Shown piece by piece: positions 45,051 through 54,325 of a stretch of 64,000 nt of DNA (position 1 is the first letter of the stretch; every line of letters begins with the position of its first letter). The notes under the pieces are model-generated. The model did not search any database. It was not told where the DNA came from and worked only from the letters and a program-made list of their open reading frames with translations. Location: positions 1,460,580 to 1,524,579 of the forward strand of contig NZ_FUZU01000001.1 of the NCBI RefSeq assembly GCF_900167975.1. The letters run 5' to 3'. Position numbers and translations under genes: made by a program. The stretch is from Ohtaekwangia koreensis. GTDB lineage: Bacteria > Bacteroidota > Bacteroidia > Cytophagales > Cyclobacteriaceae.

Positions 45051-46096
45051 AATTCTTCCAATGCTTTAATGAGGCGGTCATTTTCTTCTGGTGTACCGAC
45101 TGTGATACGCAAACAATTATAGCACAGTGTTACACGAGAACGGTCGCGCACTATGATCTTGTTCTCGAGTAAATATTGATATGCTGCCGGTGCATCCTTC
45201 ACACGTACCAGTATAAAGTTACTATCGGATGGGAAAACACGTTCGGTGATCGATAACTTTTCCAGCGACTTCATAAGCTTCGTGCGCTGCTTGATAATTT
45301 CTTTTACCCAGTCTTCCATGACGCGAACATTTTCAAGAGCGTCGAGTGCAAGCTCCTGTGTTCGAATGTTTACATTGTAAGGATACTTAATCTTGTTGAG
45401 GATGCTGATTATATCTTCGGAAGCGAAGCACATACCGAGGCGTAAACCGGCAAGTCCCCAGGCTTTTGAAAAAGTTTGCAGCACCACGAGGTTCGGATAC
45501 TTAGCGAGATCGTCAATGAAACTTTTACTCTTCGCGAAATCTATATAGGCTTCATCGATAACTACCAGTCCGTAAAATCTCTTCAGAACTTCAAGAATTT
45601 TATCGCGGCTTAGCAAATTCCCGGTCGGATTATTAGGACTACACAGGAAAATGATTTTCGTAGTAGCATCAAACGTTCTTGGGAAAGCATCGAGATCTAT
45701 ATCGAAGTCTGGTGTAAGCAACACAGGTTGAACATTTACCGCATTTACTTCGGCACATACGGAGTACATGCCATACGTTGGTTCTGTAATGAGTATAGAA
45801 TCCTGGTTCGGTTCACAGAAAGCACGGATCAAGAGATCAATTGCTTCATCGCTTCCATTGCCTAAAAAAATCTGTTTTGGATCTATATGCTTGATCGCTG
45901 CCAATTCTTTCTTCACGTTCCATTGCAGCGGATCAGGATAGCGATTATAGGGAGATTGATAAGGGTTCTCGTTAGCATCCAGGTATATCTCTGCTTCGCC
46001 TTTAAATTCATCCCGTGCCGATGAATACGGTTTCATCGTCAGGATGTTTCTTCGGACGAGTGCGTTGATATCCGGAAGTGTTTTCTTCTTACTCAT
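45047..46096 (-). CDS. hisC: Histidinol-phosphate aminotransferase HisC
   Basis: A 349-residue class I/II PLP aminotransferase acting on imidazole acetol phosphate. Key blocks are [53 protein letters not shown] and the PLP lysine site [14 protein letters not shown]. Length is normal. It overlaps hisB by four bases and follows hisD by 39 bases. Confidence 0.97.
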   Translation of the reverse strand: MSKKKTLPDINALVRRNILTMKPYSSARDEFKGEAEIYLDANENPYQSPYNRYPDPLQWNVKKELAAIKHIDPKQIFLGNGSDEAIDLLIRAFCEPNQDSILITEPTYGMYSVCAEVNAVNVQPVLLTPDFDIDLDAFPRTFDATTKIIFLCSPNNPTGNLLSRDKILEVLKRFYGLVVIDEAYIDFAKSKSFIDDLAKYPNLVVLQTFSKAWGLAGLRLGMCFASEDIISILNKIKYPYNVNIRTQELALDALENVRVMEDWVKEIIKQRTKLMKSLEKLSITERVFPSDSNFILVRVKDAPAAYQYLLENKIIVRDRSRVTLCYNCLRITVGTPEENDRLIKALEEL

Positions 46097-46135
46097 GTAC
46101 GTGTTCAGTATTTATAGTCAATGTAAGTATATACT

Positions 46136-47425
46136 TTAAGGCTGCTTCAGTTTTTCGAGGCGCACACTCACGGCACGCTTGTGGCCAATGAGTTGTTCAG
46201 CTTCCGCCATCTCCTCAACGACAGGTCCGAGCTTCTTTATACCTTCTTCACTGAGTTGCTGAAAGGTTATATATTTCAGAAAGCTTTCCAGTGATACACC
46301 TGCGAAGGCTTTGGCAAAGCCGTTGGTAGGCAAAGTATGATTTGTGCCGGAAGCATAATCACCAATAGCCTCGGGAGAATAATTACCAATGAATACAGAT
46401 CCGGCATTGATCACCTCTGCCGCAACAGCATCTGCATTTTTTATATTCAGAATTAAATGTTCGGGCGCGTATTCATTTATAAAATCGAGTGCTGTCTTTT
46501 GATCGTTCAGAATTACAACGCGACTGTTAGCAAGGGATTTCTCCGCGATTGCCTTTCGTGGCAATACTTCAAGTTGTTTCGCGATTTCGTTTTGCACAGA
46601 GGACACCAGTGTTTCATTGTTGAGCACCAACATCACCTGGCTATCTTCACCATGCTCCGCCTGTGAAAGCAGATCTGCTGCAATGAAAGATGCTTCCGCC
46701 GTTTCATCTGCCATCACCAATACTTCCGATGGACCCGCGGGCATATCAATCGCGAGACCTTCTTCCATAACGAGTTGCTTGGCTTTGGTTACATATTGAT
46801 TACCCGGACCAAAGATCTTGTGAACCTTCGGTATACTTTGAGTGCCAAACGCCATAGCGGCTATAGCTTGTGCTCCGCCTGCTTTAAATATTTTGGTAAC
46901 GCCAACCAGTTTTGCTGCAAACAATATAGCGGCATTGATCTTCCCGGATTGATCAGGAGGAGAGCATAGAATTACTTCTTTACAGCCTGCAAGTTTAGCA
47001 GGCACACCAAGCATTAACACCGTAGAAAATAAAGGTGCTGAACCTCCTGGTATATATATACCTACTTTATCAATCGCTACACCTTTGCGCCAGCAGATTA
47101 CTCCTGGAGTTGTTTCTACTTTCAATACATCACGTTTTTGTGCTGCGTGGAATTTTTCGATGTTAGCAGCCGCTGTGCGGATAGCTTCTTTCAGGGATGG
47201 TGAGAGTGTTTTCTCTGCATCGGCAAGTTCTTCTTCCGAAACACGAAGTGCCTGAATCGATACTTTATCATATTGAAGCGTCAACTCACGCAACGCATCA
47301 TCCCCGGATTTCTTAACGCGATTCAATACATTTCGAACGGAGCTGTCAAGGAATTCGAGTTCAAGCTGTGGACGCTTTGAAAGCTCGGTCCAGGTTTCCT
47401 GTGATGGATTGATATATATCTTCAT
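46136..47425 (-). CDS. hisD: Histidinol dehydrogenase HisD
   Basis: A 429-residue zinc enzyme that oxidises histidinol to histidine in two NAD-dependent steps. Motifs include GVICWRKGVAIDKVGIYIPGG, FGPGNQYVTKAK, DMPAGPSEVLVMADE, LLSQAEHGEDSQ with the catalytic and zinc-binding residues, and the C-terminal GDYASGTNHTLPT. It is the second gene of the operon, 48 bases after hisG. Confidence 0.97.
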   Translation of the reverse strand: MKIYINPSQETWTELSKRPQLELEFLDSSVRNVLNRVKKSGDDALRELTLQYDKVSIQALRVSEEELADAEKTLSPSLKEAIRTAAANIEKFHAAQKRDVLKVETTPGVICWRKGVAIDKVGIYIPGGSAPLFSTVLMLGVPAKLAGCKEVILCSPPDQSGKINAAILFAAKLVGVTKIFKAGGAQAIAAMAFGTQSIPKVHKIFGPGNQYVTKAKQLVMEEGLAIDMPAGPSEVLVMADETAEASFIAADLLSQAEHGEDSQVMLVLNNETLVSSVQNEIAKQLEVLPRKAIAEKSLANSRVVILNDQKTALDFINEYAPEHLILNIKNADAVAAEVINAGSVFIGNYSPEAIGDYASGTNHTLPTNGFAKAFAGVSLESFLKYITFQQLSEEGIKKLGPVVEEMAEAEQLIGHKRAVSVRLEKLKQP

Positions 47426-47473
47426 ACTGTATTTTGATTAGAGATGATGTTTTGATCTATATACGATCACTCC

Positions 47474-48334
47474 TTATACAATCATTTTTTCAATCGGTAC
47501 TACTAGAATTCCTTCCGCACCAAACTCGCGCAGTTGATCGATCCGTTCCCAGAAATCATTTTCATCTACAACAGAATGTAATGAACTCCAGCCCGCACGT
47601 GCCAACGGTATAATGGTAGGGCTTTTCATGCCCGGTATAACCGTGGTTATTTTTTCGATGGATTCATTCGGGCAGTTCATCAATATATATTTTGTATTTT
47701 TTGCCTTGCGAACAGCCTCAATTCTAAAGAGAAGTTTATCGAGTATTTTCTGTTTCTCAATGTCCAGGTCGGGGCTTGCAATAATTACGGCTTCAGATTG
47801 CATCACCACTTCTACTTCTTTAAGTCCATTGCTGAGCAATGTGCTGCCGGTGCTCACGAGGTCACATATAGCATCGGCAAGTCCTATGCCGGGTGCAATC
47901 TCAACAGACCCGCTGATTTCATGAATGCCAGCTTTGATATTATTTTTTTGGAGGAAGTCTTTTACGATGTTGGGGTAGGAGGTGGCTATATTTTTTCCAT
48001 TAAGCCATTGGACATCGGTATAATTTTCGGAGCGCGGCACTGCCATGGATAAACGACACTTGGCAAAATCGAGACGCTTTACGAGTTCATTCTTCTTTTG
48101 TTTTTCAAAGAAAACATTTTCACCTACTATGCCTACATCTGCTACTTTATCCTCTACATACTGAGGTATATCATCATCACGCAGAAATAAAACTTCAACG
48201 GGAAAATTTCGCGCTTGTGTTTTGAGCTGATCCTTGCCGTTGCTAAAGGATAGTCCGCTCTCTTTGAGTAGATCCAGGGAGCCTTCCTGCAGGCGTCCTG
48301 ATTTTTGAATGGCGATTCGTAACAAGTTGCTCAT
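47474..48334 (-). CDS. hisG: ATP phosphoribosyltransferase HisG (long form)
   Basis: A 286-residue long-form enzyme for the committed step, feedback-inhibited by histidine through a C-terminal ACT-like domain (about residues 215-286, with GMKSPTIIPLARAGWSSLHSV). N-terminal markers are LRIAIQKSGRL, ADVGIVGENVF and the PRPP loop GSVEIAPGIGLADAICDLVSTGSTLLSNGL. The long form does not need HisZ. It is the first structural gene; its leader holds a his-codon peptide and a terminator, so transcription is likely attenuated by charged tRNA-His. Confidence 0.97.
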   Translation of the reverse strand: MSNLLRIAIQKSGRLQEGSLDLLKESGLSFSNGKDQLKTQARNFPVEVLFLRDDDIPQYVEDKVADVGIVGENVFFEKQKKNELVKRLDFAKCRLSMAVPRSENYTDVQWLNGKNIATSYPNIVKDFLQKNNIKAGIHEISGSVEIAPGIGLADAICDLVSTGSTLLSNGLKEVEVVMQSEAVIIASPDLDIEKQKILDKLLFRIEAVRKAKNTKYILMNCPNESIEKITTVIPGMKSPTIIPLARAGWSSLHSVVDENDFWERIDQLREFGAEGILVVPIEKMIV

Positions 48335-48413
48335 AGTTATAATTTTTACTGTGGGCTTTGCGCACAGTGTTTCGTTTTGTGTGAAGTGTGTTCAACTGAA
48401 AATGTCAGTAAAC

Positions 48414-48443
48414 AAAAAGGGCTTGCCACATCGTGACAAGCCC
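48414..48443 (-). terminator. Attenuator terminator of the his operon
   Basis: On the minus strand, GGGCTTGTCAC and GTGGCAAGCCC form an 11-bp stem with one G-U pair and a GAT loop (48419-48443), followed by five U's (48414-48418). It lies 24 bases after the leader-peptide stop and 80 bases before hisG. A smaller hairpin around CACG-ATG-CGTG (about 48480-48496) lies just after the His codons. Confidence 0.88.
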
Positions 48444-48467
48444 GTAAATTTTCTTATTCAAAAATCA

Positions 48468-48542
48468 CTAAAAGGCGGTGCCACGCATCGTGTCATTTCC
48501 ATGATGGTGGTGGTGTAAGCCTGATGTGATGTTGTTGTTCAT
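48468..48542 (-). CDS. hisL: His operon leader peptide (five consecutive histidines)
   Basis: A 24-codon open frame upstream of hisG reading MNNNITSGLHHHHHGNDT and ending MRGTAF before a TAG. Codons 10-14 are CAC CAC CAC CAT CAT. Ribosome stalling at these codons when tRNA-His is uncharged would alter folding of the following RNA and prevent the terminator at 48414-48443, the same logic as the enterobacterial hisL leader but unrelated in sequence. The frame is too short for normal ORF calling. Direct evidence is the codon run, the position and the hairpin; the mechanism is inferred from the enterobacterial precedent. Confidence 0.85.
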   Translation of the reverse strand: MNNNITSGLHHHHHGNDTMRGTAF

Positions 48543-48803
48543 TGTTCTAAAGCGATGCGAATAAATTAAATAGTTATGAAAAGTCAAAATCTATAGCACT
48601 TAAAAAAGAAAATGATTTCAAAAAATATCATGAAGATGCTATACCACTCACGATTACAAGGGCTAACCAGCGTTCGGCAAGCAGCAATTTATATCCGTCT
48701 GTACTTTCAAACACATGAACCAAAGAGGCTGTTTGATGTTTGTAATTTTGAGAATGAATTACATAAATAGCATTATCATTGGTGTGAAATTGAACATGTG
48801 CGC
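48543..48803. other. Divergent spacer between hisL and the TPR lipoprotein gene
   Basis: No gene is supported here. A perfect -7-like box TAATTTTG lies at 48743-48750 on the plus strand, about 54 bases before the TPR gene, but no TTTG is found at the matching distance. An 81-codon minus-strand frame (48628-48873) overlaps the TPR start and is judged spurious. Confidence 0.4.
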
Positions 48804-49820
48804 ATGAGAAAGATACTTTATTCGATATTGTTTTTGGGAATGGCAGTGGCGTGCAGCGACACGAAGGAGACACGTCTGCAGCGATATCTGCTGCAGGGAA
48901 ATGAACAGGTTGCTCTTCGTAATGCGGATGGTGCTGAACGTTTTTTTAAAGAAGCGCTTCGCCTCGATTCATGCTTTGCAGATGCATTGAATAACCTGGG
49001 CACAATTTACTTTACGCAGAAGAAATATACAGAAGCAGTTGAGCAATATAATCGCGCACTGACTTGCAGGCCTGCCTTTATAGCCGCCTTGTTAAATCGT
49101 GCGAATGCAAATTATGAACTAAAGGAATATTATAGTGCCTTGCAGGATCTTGAGCGAGTCATGCGGAGCAAGCCTGATACCTCGATTGTTTACTTCACGC
49201 AAGGCCTTGTATATACCAAACTTAGAAAGTATGACGAAGCGCTGGCTGCATTCAATAAAGCACAAACCATTGAACCGCAGAATTCGGAGATCGTGGTAAA
49301 TATTGGCACGTTGCATTTTTATAAGAAGGATTTTGATCTCGCAGCTTCTGAATTGAAACGTGCGTTGAAAGTAAACTCGGCACAAGCAAATGCGCTGAAT
49401 GCATTGGCGATGATTGAAGTGGAAAAGAAAAGTTATAGTGAAGCACAGGTATGGTTAGCGAAAGCATTAGCAATCCAGCCGAATGATCCTTTCTTTCTGA
49501 ACAATCGCGGATATATTTACCTCATGACCAACGAGCTTGAAAAAGCACGGAACGATATCGATCAGAGCATCAGTCAGGATCCCTATAATGGATGGGCGTA
49601 TCGCAACAAAGGAATTTATTACCTGATGACGAAACAGTATGACGATGCTGTTCGCGTGTTGAAGCAAGCTGAAGCGATGGACCCTTTTATCGATAAAGTA
49701 TATATATACTTGTCGGAGGCATATTTGCAAACAAAGGATTTTGAGAATGCATGTAAAGCGTACAAGAAGTCCGTGGAGAACCATGAAGAGGGAAGTACGA
49801 GCATGAAACCTTGTAAGTAA
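48804..49820 (+). CDS. TPR-repeat lipoprotein
   Basis: A 338-residue exported lipoprotein (signal ILYSILFLGMAVAC) made almost wholly of about eight tetratricopeptide repeats, for example ADALNNLGTIYFTQKKYTEAVEQYNRAL and SIVYFTQGLVYTKLRKYDEALAAFNKA. TPR arrays mediate protein-protein contacts; the partner is unknown. I prefer the ATG at 48804; the frame also allows GTG two codons earlier. It is followed after 2 bases by the NUDIX gene, so the two are co-transcribed. Confidence 0.88.
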   Translation: MRKILYSILFLGMAVACSDTKETRLQRYLLQGNEQVALRNADGAERFFKEALRLDSCFADALNNLGTIYFTQKKYTEAVEQYNRALTCRPAFIAALLNRANANYELKEYYSALQDLERVMRSKPDTSIVYFTQGLVYTKLRKYDEALAAFNKAQTIEPQNSEIVVNIGTLHFYKKDFDLAASELKRALKVNSAQANALNALAMIEVEKKSYSEAQVWLAKALAIQPNDPFFLNNRGYIYLMTNELEKARNDIDQSISQDPYNGWAYRNKGIYYLMTKQYDDAVRVLKQAEAMDPFIDKVYIYLSEAYLQTKDFENACKAYKKSVENHEEGSTSMKPCK

Positions 49821-49822
49821 AT

Positions 49823-50452
49823 ATGTCTTTTGAAGAGCTAAAGCAAAAACTTTCTGAAAGGTTACTGCAGGAGCTGCCGGGAGCTACAGCACATGAACCT
49901 ATGCGCGCAGTGCCTGTTGGAATGACCATACCTAATTTTGAACATAAGCTTCCCCCTAAACCGGGAAGCGTTTTAATATTGCTATATGAGCAGGATGGAA
50001 TTGTAAAATTTCCATTGATAAAACGCCCTGAATATTTAGGCGCCCACAGCGGACAAATCAGTTTGCCCGGAGGAAAAGCTGAGGCAGGGGAAAACTCAAT
50101 TCAAACAGCTTTGCGCGAAGGTGAAGAGGAGATCGGTGTAGATGGGAGTAAGGTCGAGGTGCTCGGCAGGCTTACGGATTTCTTTGTGATACCGAGTAAT
50201 TTTCTAGTGACGCCTGTGGTAGGTGTTATAGAAGCTCCTTCATTTACACCTGATACACGCGAAGTAGCACGAATACTCTCTTGTAATTTATTTGATTTGT
50301 TATTGGAAGAAGCTATTCTTAAAAAAGAAATTATAGCTGCCGGTCAATATAAAATGATGGCTCCGTACTTTGATATAGAGGGAGAGATTGTGTGGGGTGC
50401 AACCGCCATGATGCTGAATGAACTTCGATTGGTTGTGCGTGGTTTAGAGTAA
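49823..50452 (+). CDS. NUDIX hydrolase, CoA pyrophosphatase-like
   Basis: A 209-residue NUDIX enzyme. The NUDIX box reads GGKAEAGENSIQTALREGEEEIG (split here: GGKAEAGENSIQTA and LREGEEEIG), matching GX5EX7REUXEEXG. The preceding RPEYLGAHSGQISLPGG block is typical of the CoA/peroxisomal-type group, which cleaves coenzyme A to 4'-phosphopantetheine and 3',5'-ADP. The substrate assignment is by group resemblance only. Confidence 0.87.
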   Translation: MSFEELKQKLSERLLQELPGATAHEPMRAVPVGMTIPNFEHKLPPKPGSVLILLYEQDGIVKFPLIKRPEYLGAHSGQISLPGGKAEAGENSIQTALREGEEEIGVDGSKVEVLGRLTDFFVIPSNFLVTPVVGVIEAPSFTPDTREVARILSCNLFDLLLEEAILKKEIIAAGQYKMMAPYFDIEGEIVWGATAMMLNELRLVVRGLE

Positions 50453-50476
50453 ATATATACTCCGCGAAGAAAGTAT

Positions 50477-52033
50477 TTAAACTTCCTTTAACGGCTCAAC
50501 CATAATTACTTCTTCTCTCTCCACAACAACGGCACCTGCGGGATCGCCTTTTCGCTTGCGAACGAATTTTTTTGGAGTCACTACTACCGGGCATAGCGTC
50601 TCGGTTTTTCGTTTGGAGTTGTAGGCTGCGAGTTGTGCAGCGCGTTCAATTACATCTTTTGGAAAATTCTTACCAGATTGATATTTGATTAAAACATGAG
50701 AGCCCGGTACATCTTTCGCATGAAGCCAGAGATCTTCCTTAAATCCATATTTAAAAGTAAGTATATCGTTCGCCTGCGCATTTCTGCCAACCCAGATTCT
50801 GAAACCGTTGTGATCAAATTCGTGGAAAGGTAACGGAGCTGTTTGCTTTTCCTTTTCGCTTGTAAATCCTGTAGCAGAAATTGTTTTGCGTAGCGACTTT
50901 AATTCGCCGATCGTTTCAATTTCCAGCAGCTGTTGCTTAAGGTTTTCGATCTCTTTTTCTTTTCCTTCCAATGCTTGCTGTAGCCGCTCAATCTCGATGT
51001 GTTGATTCTTGGCCTTCCGATAAAAGTTTTCAGCGTTCTTTTGAGGCGATATATCTTTCTTGAGCTTGATCTCTATAGGATTATTTTCATGATAGAAATC
51101 AGGCAGAGTAACTTTTTCTGTTCCCATTTTGATCGTGTGCATATGCGCCATGATCAGGTCAGCCCACACCTTGTAGTGATTATCTCCTTCAACTTCTGCC
51201 AGCTTTTCGAATGTTTTCTGGTAGTAACTTTCGCTGCCTTGCAGTTTATGCCGGATGGAAGATATAGCAGAAGCCTTCTCGCGAAAGAATGCAGCGTGCT
51301 GCGTATAGGTATAAAAGAAGTCATTAACCGCTTTCGCGGGATCAGTGAATTCCTTTATCGTTTTTCCATAGCCAAGCAAAGAAAGCGCAAGTGTCGTGTC
51401 GGTTTGAGTAATATAGTATACCGGATCTTCCAGAAGCCGCTTTATGTTTTGGATCTCGTTCCATTGCTGCTCAGGTGAAAGCATCTCAAAATTTCGATCA
51501 TCGAGATACTTCCAAACAATTTTTCCAAAAGTAAAATATAGCGAAGGTAATTTAGCGCGATGCTGTAGAAAACTCTCATAACTCCAGTCGATGGTGCGAT
51601 CAAGCGAATCGAGTTGAAGGTTTACATCGGCAGGTATATTATTTCGGAAGAGCGTTATCGGAATATCTTTTTCGAAGAGTATAATGTTTGAACGGTTGCC
51701 ATGCATTTTGAAAAGCAACGTCAGGTCGTCTGTAAGAAGTATAGCAAAGCTCCGTTCATTGTTAAATTGCCGAATGCCGGATACACGCGATCCAATCATC
51801 TTCTCAAAAAGATCTACACTGTTTTTGCGGGCACGACTAAAGTTATCCGGGAATGAGAGACACGAGAATGCAGGCTCCAGGCTTGCTTTAATAAAGAAGG
51901 GCTCAGTATGCGTTTCGAACCGGATGATTAACTCGTCCTTATTCTGACTGAAGCATTCTGATATAACCGTACCGGTTAAAGATTTCTCTAACGATTTACT
52001 GAGCTGACGAAGAAAATAGTAGTTGTTATGCAC
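50477..52033 (-). CDS. rqcH: NFACT-family protein, RqcH-like ribosome quality-control factor
   Basis: A 518-residue protein with the NFACT-N (FbpA) domain, a helix-hairpin-helix/coiled-coil middle (about 270-385, IEIERLQQALEGKEKEIENL) and the C-terminal NFACT-R (DUF814) domain: GFRIWVGRNAQANDILTFKY and DLWLHAKDVPGSHVLIK. RqcH binds stalled 50S subunits with peptidyl-tRNA and adds alanine tails to the nascent chain. In Bacteroidota the protein is often annotated as a fibronectin-binding protein; the ribosomal role is the better-supported one for the family. It is transcribed leftward, after the MBL-fold hydrolase. Confidence 0.88.
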   Translation of the reverse strand: MHNNYYFLRQLSKSLEKSLTGTVISECFSQNKDELIIRFETHTEPFFIKASLEPAFSCLSFPDNFSRARKNSVDLFEKMIGSRVSGIRQFNNERSFAILLTDDLTLLFKMHGNRSNIILFEKDIPITLFRNNIPADVNLQLDSLDRTIDWSYESFLQHRAKLPSLYFTFGKIVWKYLDDRNFEMLSPEQQWNEIQNIKRLLEDPVYYITQTDTTLALSLLGYGKTIKEFTDPAKAVNDFFYTYTQHAAFFREKASAISSIRHKLQGSESYYQKTFEKLAEVEGDNHYKVWADLIMAHMHTIKMGTEKVTLPDFYHENNPIEIKLKKDISPQKNAENFYRKAKNQHIEIERLQQALEGKEKEIENLKQQLLEIETIGELKSLRKTISATGFTSEKEKQTAPLPFHEFDHNGFRIWVGRNAQANDILTFKYGFKEDLWLHAKDVPGSHVLIKYQSGKNFPKDVIERAAQLAAYNSKRKTETLCPVVVTPKKFVRKRKGDPAGAVVVEREEVIMVEPLKEV

Positions 52034-52062
52034 AGATCAGAAATCATTTTTAGGCTTCGTTT

Positions 52063-52824
52063 TCACAAGTCCAGTTGCAGTCCATCGTACGCTAGACGGA
52101 CATTGGCAGGTAATTCTTTTTCAATTGCTGCGTGTAGTCCCAGCTTATGACTCATGTGTAGCAGATACGTTTTTTTAGGATTGATCTTCTCTGCCATGGC
52201 CAACGCTTCAGTGAGATTAAAATGAGATACATGGCGTTCATGCTGAAGCGCATTCAACACCAGTACTTCCGTGCCTTTCAATCGCTCAAACGTTTCATCC
52301 GGAATAAAATTAGCATCCGTGATATAGCTGAAATTACCAAAACGATATCCATATACCGGCATGCGTAAATGCATTACCGGCAGAGGTATAATTTCAATGC
52401 CTTGAATAGAAAAAGGTTTATCATCAATAATACGAAGATCGAGACGGGGAAGCCCTAAAGGAGCATTCTTTTCGAAAGCATAGGCATATTCTACTTTTAA
52501 CTGATCCAGCGTAGGCTGTGTGCCATATATAGGCATGTCCATTTGCTGGAGAAAGTTATAGGCACGAACATCGTCCAGACCAGCCGTATGGTCGCGGTGA
52601 GCATGCGTAAAGATTACGGCATCGAGACGCTGTATATATTCACGCAGCATCTGCTGACGGAAATCCGGTCCTGTATCAACAACCCAGCTTTGCTCCTGAA
52701 TTTGTATATGTATAGCAGTACGAAGACGCTTGTCACGAAAGTCAAGCGAGCTGCAGACTTCGCATGTGCAGGCGATCACAGGAACACCTTGTGAAGTACC
52801 GGTACCGAGAAATGTTACTTTCAA
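52063..52824 (-). CDS. MBL-fold metallo-hydrolase (PhnP/RNase Z-like)
   Basis: A 253-residue cytosolic metallo-beta-lactamase-fold hydrolase. The start MKVTFLGTGTSQGVPVIACTCEVC carries two cysteines (CTCEVC) as in PhnP-type proteins, and the metal motif is FTHAHRDHTAGLDD. Further ligands fall in LPVMHLR, SYITDANFIPDE and LLHMSHKLG. Likely a phosphodiesterase; the substrate is not evident. It overlaps the preceding small gene by four bases and lies 29 bases before the NFACT gene on the same strand. Confidence 0.87.
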   Translation of the reverse strand: MKVTFLGTGTSQGVPVIACTCEVCSSLDFRDKRLRTAIHIQIQEQSWVVDTGPDFRQQMLREYIQRLDAVIFTHAHRDHTAGLDDVRAYNFLQQMDMPIYGTQPTLDQLKVEYAYAFEKNAPLGLPRLDLRIIDDKPFSIQGIEIIPLPVMHLRMPVYGYRFGNFSYITDANFIPDETFERLKGTEVLVLNALQHERHVSHFNLTEALAMAEKINPKKTYLLHMSHKLGLHAAIEKELPANVRLAYDGLQLDL

Positions 52825-53099
52825 GCTGGAGTTTGTTGTTGAGGTTGGGTGAGTTCATCATAAAGCTTCTGACTTTTCTCAGAAAACTTGACATTTTCCA
52901 GCGTGATTCCTTTTACTATATCCAGCAAAGCGTTGATTTTTCCTTCCGTAGTAAAAAACTTATTTACGATCATGATTTTTTGATCCTTCAACACACAATA
53001 CCCGGATTTAAAATTGCCCTTCTCGTAACGAAGGGTATAATCCGATTCCGCAATCATCTCCTCGAGCTTTAACAGGAATTGAGTTGTATACTTGATCAT
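52821..53099 (-). CDS. Small conserved protein upstream of the MBL-fold hydrolase
   Basis: A 92-residue protein without signal peptide, membrane segment or recognised motif. It is rich in charged residues (IAESDYTLRYEKGNFKSGYCVLKDQKIMIVNKFF), consistent with a small alpha/beta fold, and ends in a low-complexity glutamine and proline tail. It is coupled to the MBL-fold gene by a four-base overlap. The function is unknown. Confidence 0.75.
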   Translation of the reverse strand: MIKYTTQFLLKLEEMIAESDYTLRYEKGNFKSGYCVLKDQKIMIVNKFFTTEGKINALLDIVKGITLENVKFSEKSQKLYDELTQPQQQTPA

Positions 53100-53137
53100 A
53101 AGTGGTTGTATTCTGGGTGCAAGATAAACAATAGGTA

Positions 53138-53360
53138 GGGAAGACGGAAGTGGGGGAGGAAGTGTGGAAGACGGGAAGACAGAAAAGACCGGAAGTCCGA
53201 AAAGATCGAAAGTTTTTTAGAGCGATCCCAGCGCTTTTACTTTCAGACTTCCCGACTTCCGGTCTCTCTGTCTTTCGGCCTTTCCGTCTTCCCGACTTTC
53301 GGTCTTTTCAACTTCCCGTCTTTCTGTCCCTCCCAACTTTCCTACTTCCCAACTTTTCCA
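53138..53360. repeat. Second copy of the purine/pyrimidine facing repeat
   Basis: The gap between the small gene and miaA is filled by a purine-rich left arm (53138-53211) and a longer pyrimidine-rich right arm (53239-53360). Exact complementary pieces include 53138-53149 with 53282-53293 and 53186-53197 with 53254-53265 (12 bases each). The units (GACCGGAAGTC, GGGAAGACGGAA) are the same family as at 991-1222. The right arm ends about 18 bases before the miaA ATG, so the miaA promoter must lie in or next to it. Confidence 0.72.
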
Positions 53361-53378
53361 TTTACTTGCACGCTGAAC

Positions 53379-54272
53379 ATGAAGGATCACAAACTCATTG
53401 TTATTGTAGGGCCTACTGCCGTGGGGAAGACGTCTGTTGCTATTCAGGTAGCAAAGCATTTTCAAACGGAAGTAATTTCAGCAGACTCACGTCAGATATT
53501 CAAGGAGCTAACCATCGGTACGGCGAAGCCCGATGCAGTGGAATTGAATACGGTGCCGCATCATTTTATCAATAGCCATTCCATACAACAGGAATATGAT
53601 GCTGCTTCTTATGGAAGAGAGACTCTGGTTTTAATTCATAATCTTTTTGAAAAGCACCAGCACCTTGTGCTCTGCGGAGGCTCAGGTCTTTATGTGAAAG
53701 CGGTGCTCGAAGGATTTGATGATATACCGGATGTACCGGAAGAAATTCGTGAGAAACTCACCGAAAATTTTGAGAAGTTTGGAGTCACCTGGTTGCAAGA
53801 GCAGATGAAGCAGCTTGATCCCGAACATTATGCAACGGTTGATCAGCAAAATCCACATCGCCTGATGCGTGCGCTGGAGGTAAAGATTGGTACCGGGAAT
53901 TCGATAGCGAGCTATCGGAAGCAAAATAAATTACAACATGCCTTCCAGGTAATAAAGATCGGATTAGAATTGCCGCGCGAGGAGCTTTATCGCAGAATCG
54001 ATGATCGTATGGATAAGATGATTGCTGAAGGATTATTTGAAGAGGCCAGGGAACTATATATATATAAAGACCACAACGCATTGCAAACTGTTGGCTACCA
54101 GGAGATCTTTGACTATATAGATGGGAAGTATGACCGTGAGGAAGCTATTCGTTTATTGAAAAGAAATTCACGAAGGTATGCAAAGCGACAGCTTACGTGG
54201 TTTAAAAAGGATGAAGAAACGATTTGGATGAATCCACAGGATATCAACGCTATACTAAATTTGATTGTATAG
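53379..54272 (+). CDS. miaA: tRNA dimethylallyltransferase MiaA
   Basis: A 297-residue enzyme that transfers a dimethylallyl group to N6 of A37 in tRNAs reading UNN codons. The P loop is GPTAVGKTS (residues 9-17); ISADSRQIFKELTIGTAKP and PHHFINS contain the substrate aspartate and neighbouring residues; LCGGSGLYVKAVLEG and the tRNA-binding region with NPHRLMRALEV follow. Length is normal. The gene follows the paired repeat and is not obviously part of an operon with the glycosyltransferase gene 53 bases downstream. Confidence 0.96.
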   Translation: MKDHKLIVIVGPTAVGKTSVAIQVAKHFQTEVISADSRQIFKELTIGTAKPDAVELNTVPHHFINSHSIQQEYDAASYGRETLVLIHNLFEKHQHLVLCGGSGLYVKAVLEGFDDIPDVPEEIREKLTENFEKFGVTWLQEQMKQLDPEHYATVDQQNPHRLMRALEVKIGTGNSIASYRKQNKLQHAFQVIKIGLELPREELYRRIDDRMDKMIAEGLFEEARELYIYKDHNALQTVGYQEIFDYIDGKYDREEAIRLLKRNSRRYAKRQLTWFKKDEETIWMNPQDINAILNLIV

Positions 54273-54325
54273 CTTCGTGTTTGGTATATAACCGGTATAT
54301 ATAAATGAAAGGCTGAACTTTCTAG

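Noticed and set aside
48628-48873. An 81-codon minus-strand frame in the hisL/TPR spacer
   Set aside because: It overlaps the start of the TPR gene, has no recognisable motif and no internal alternative start in frame.
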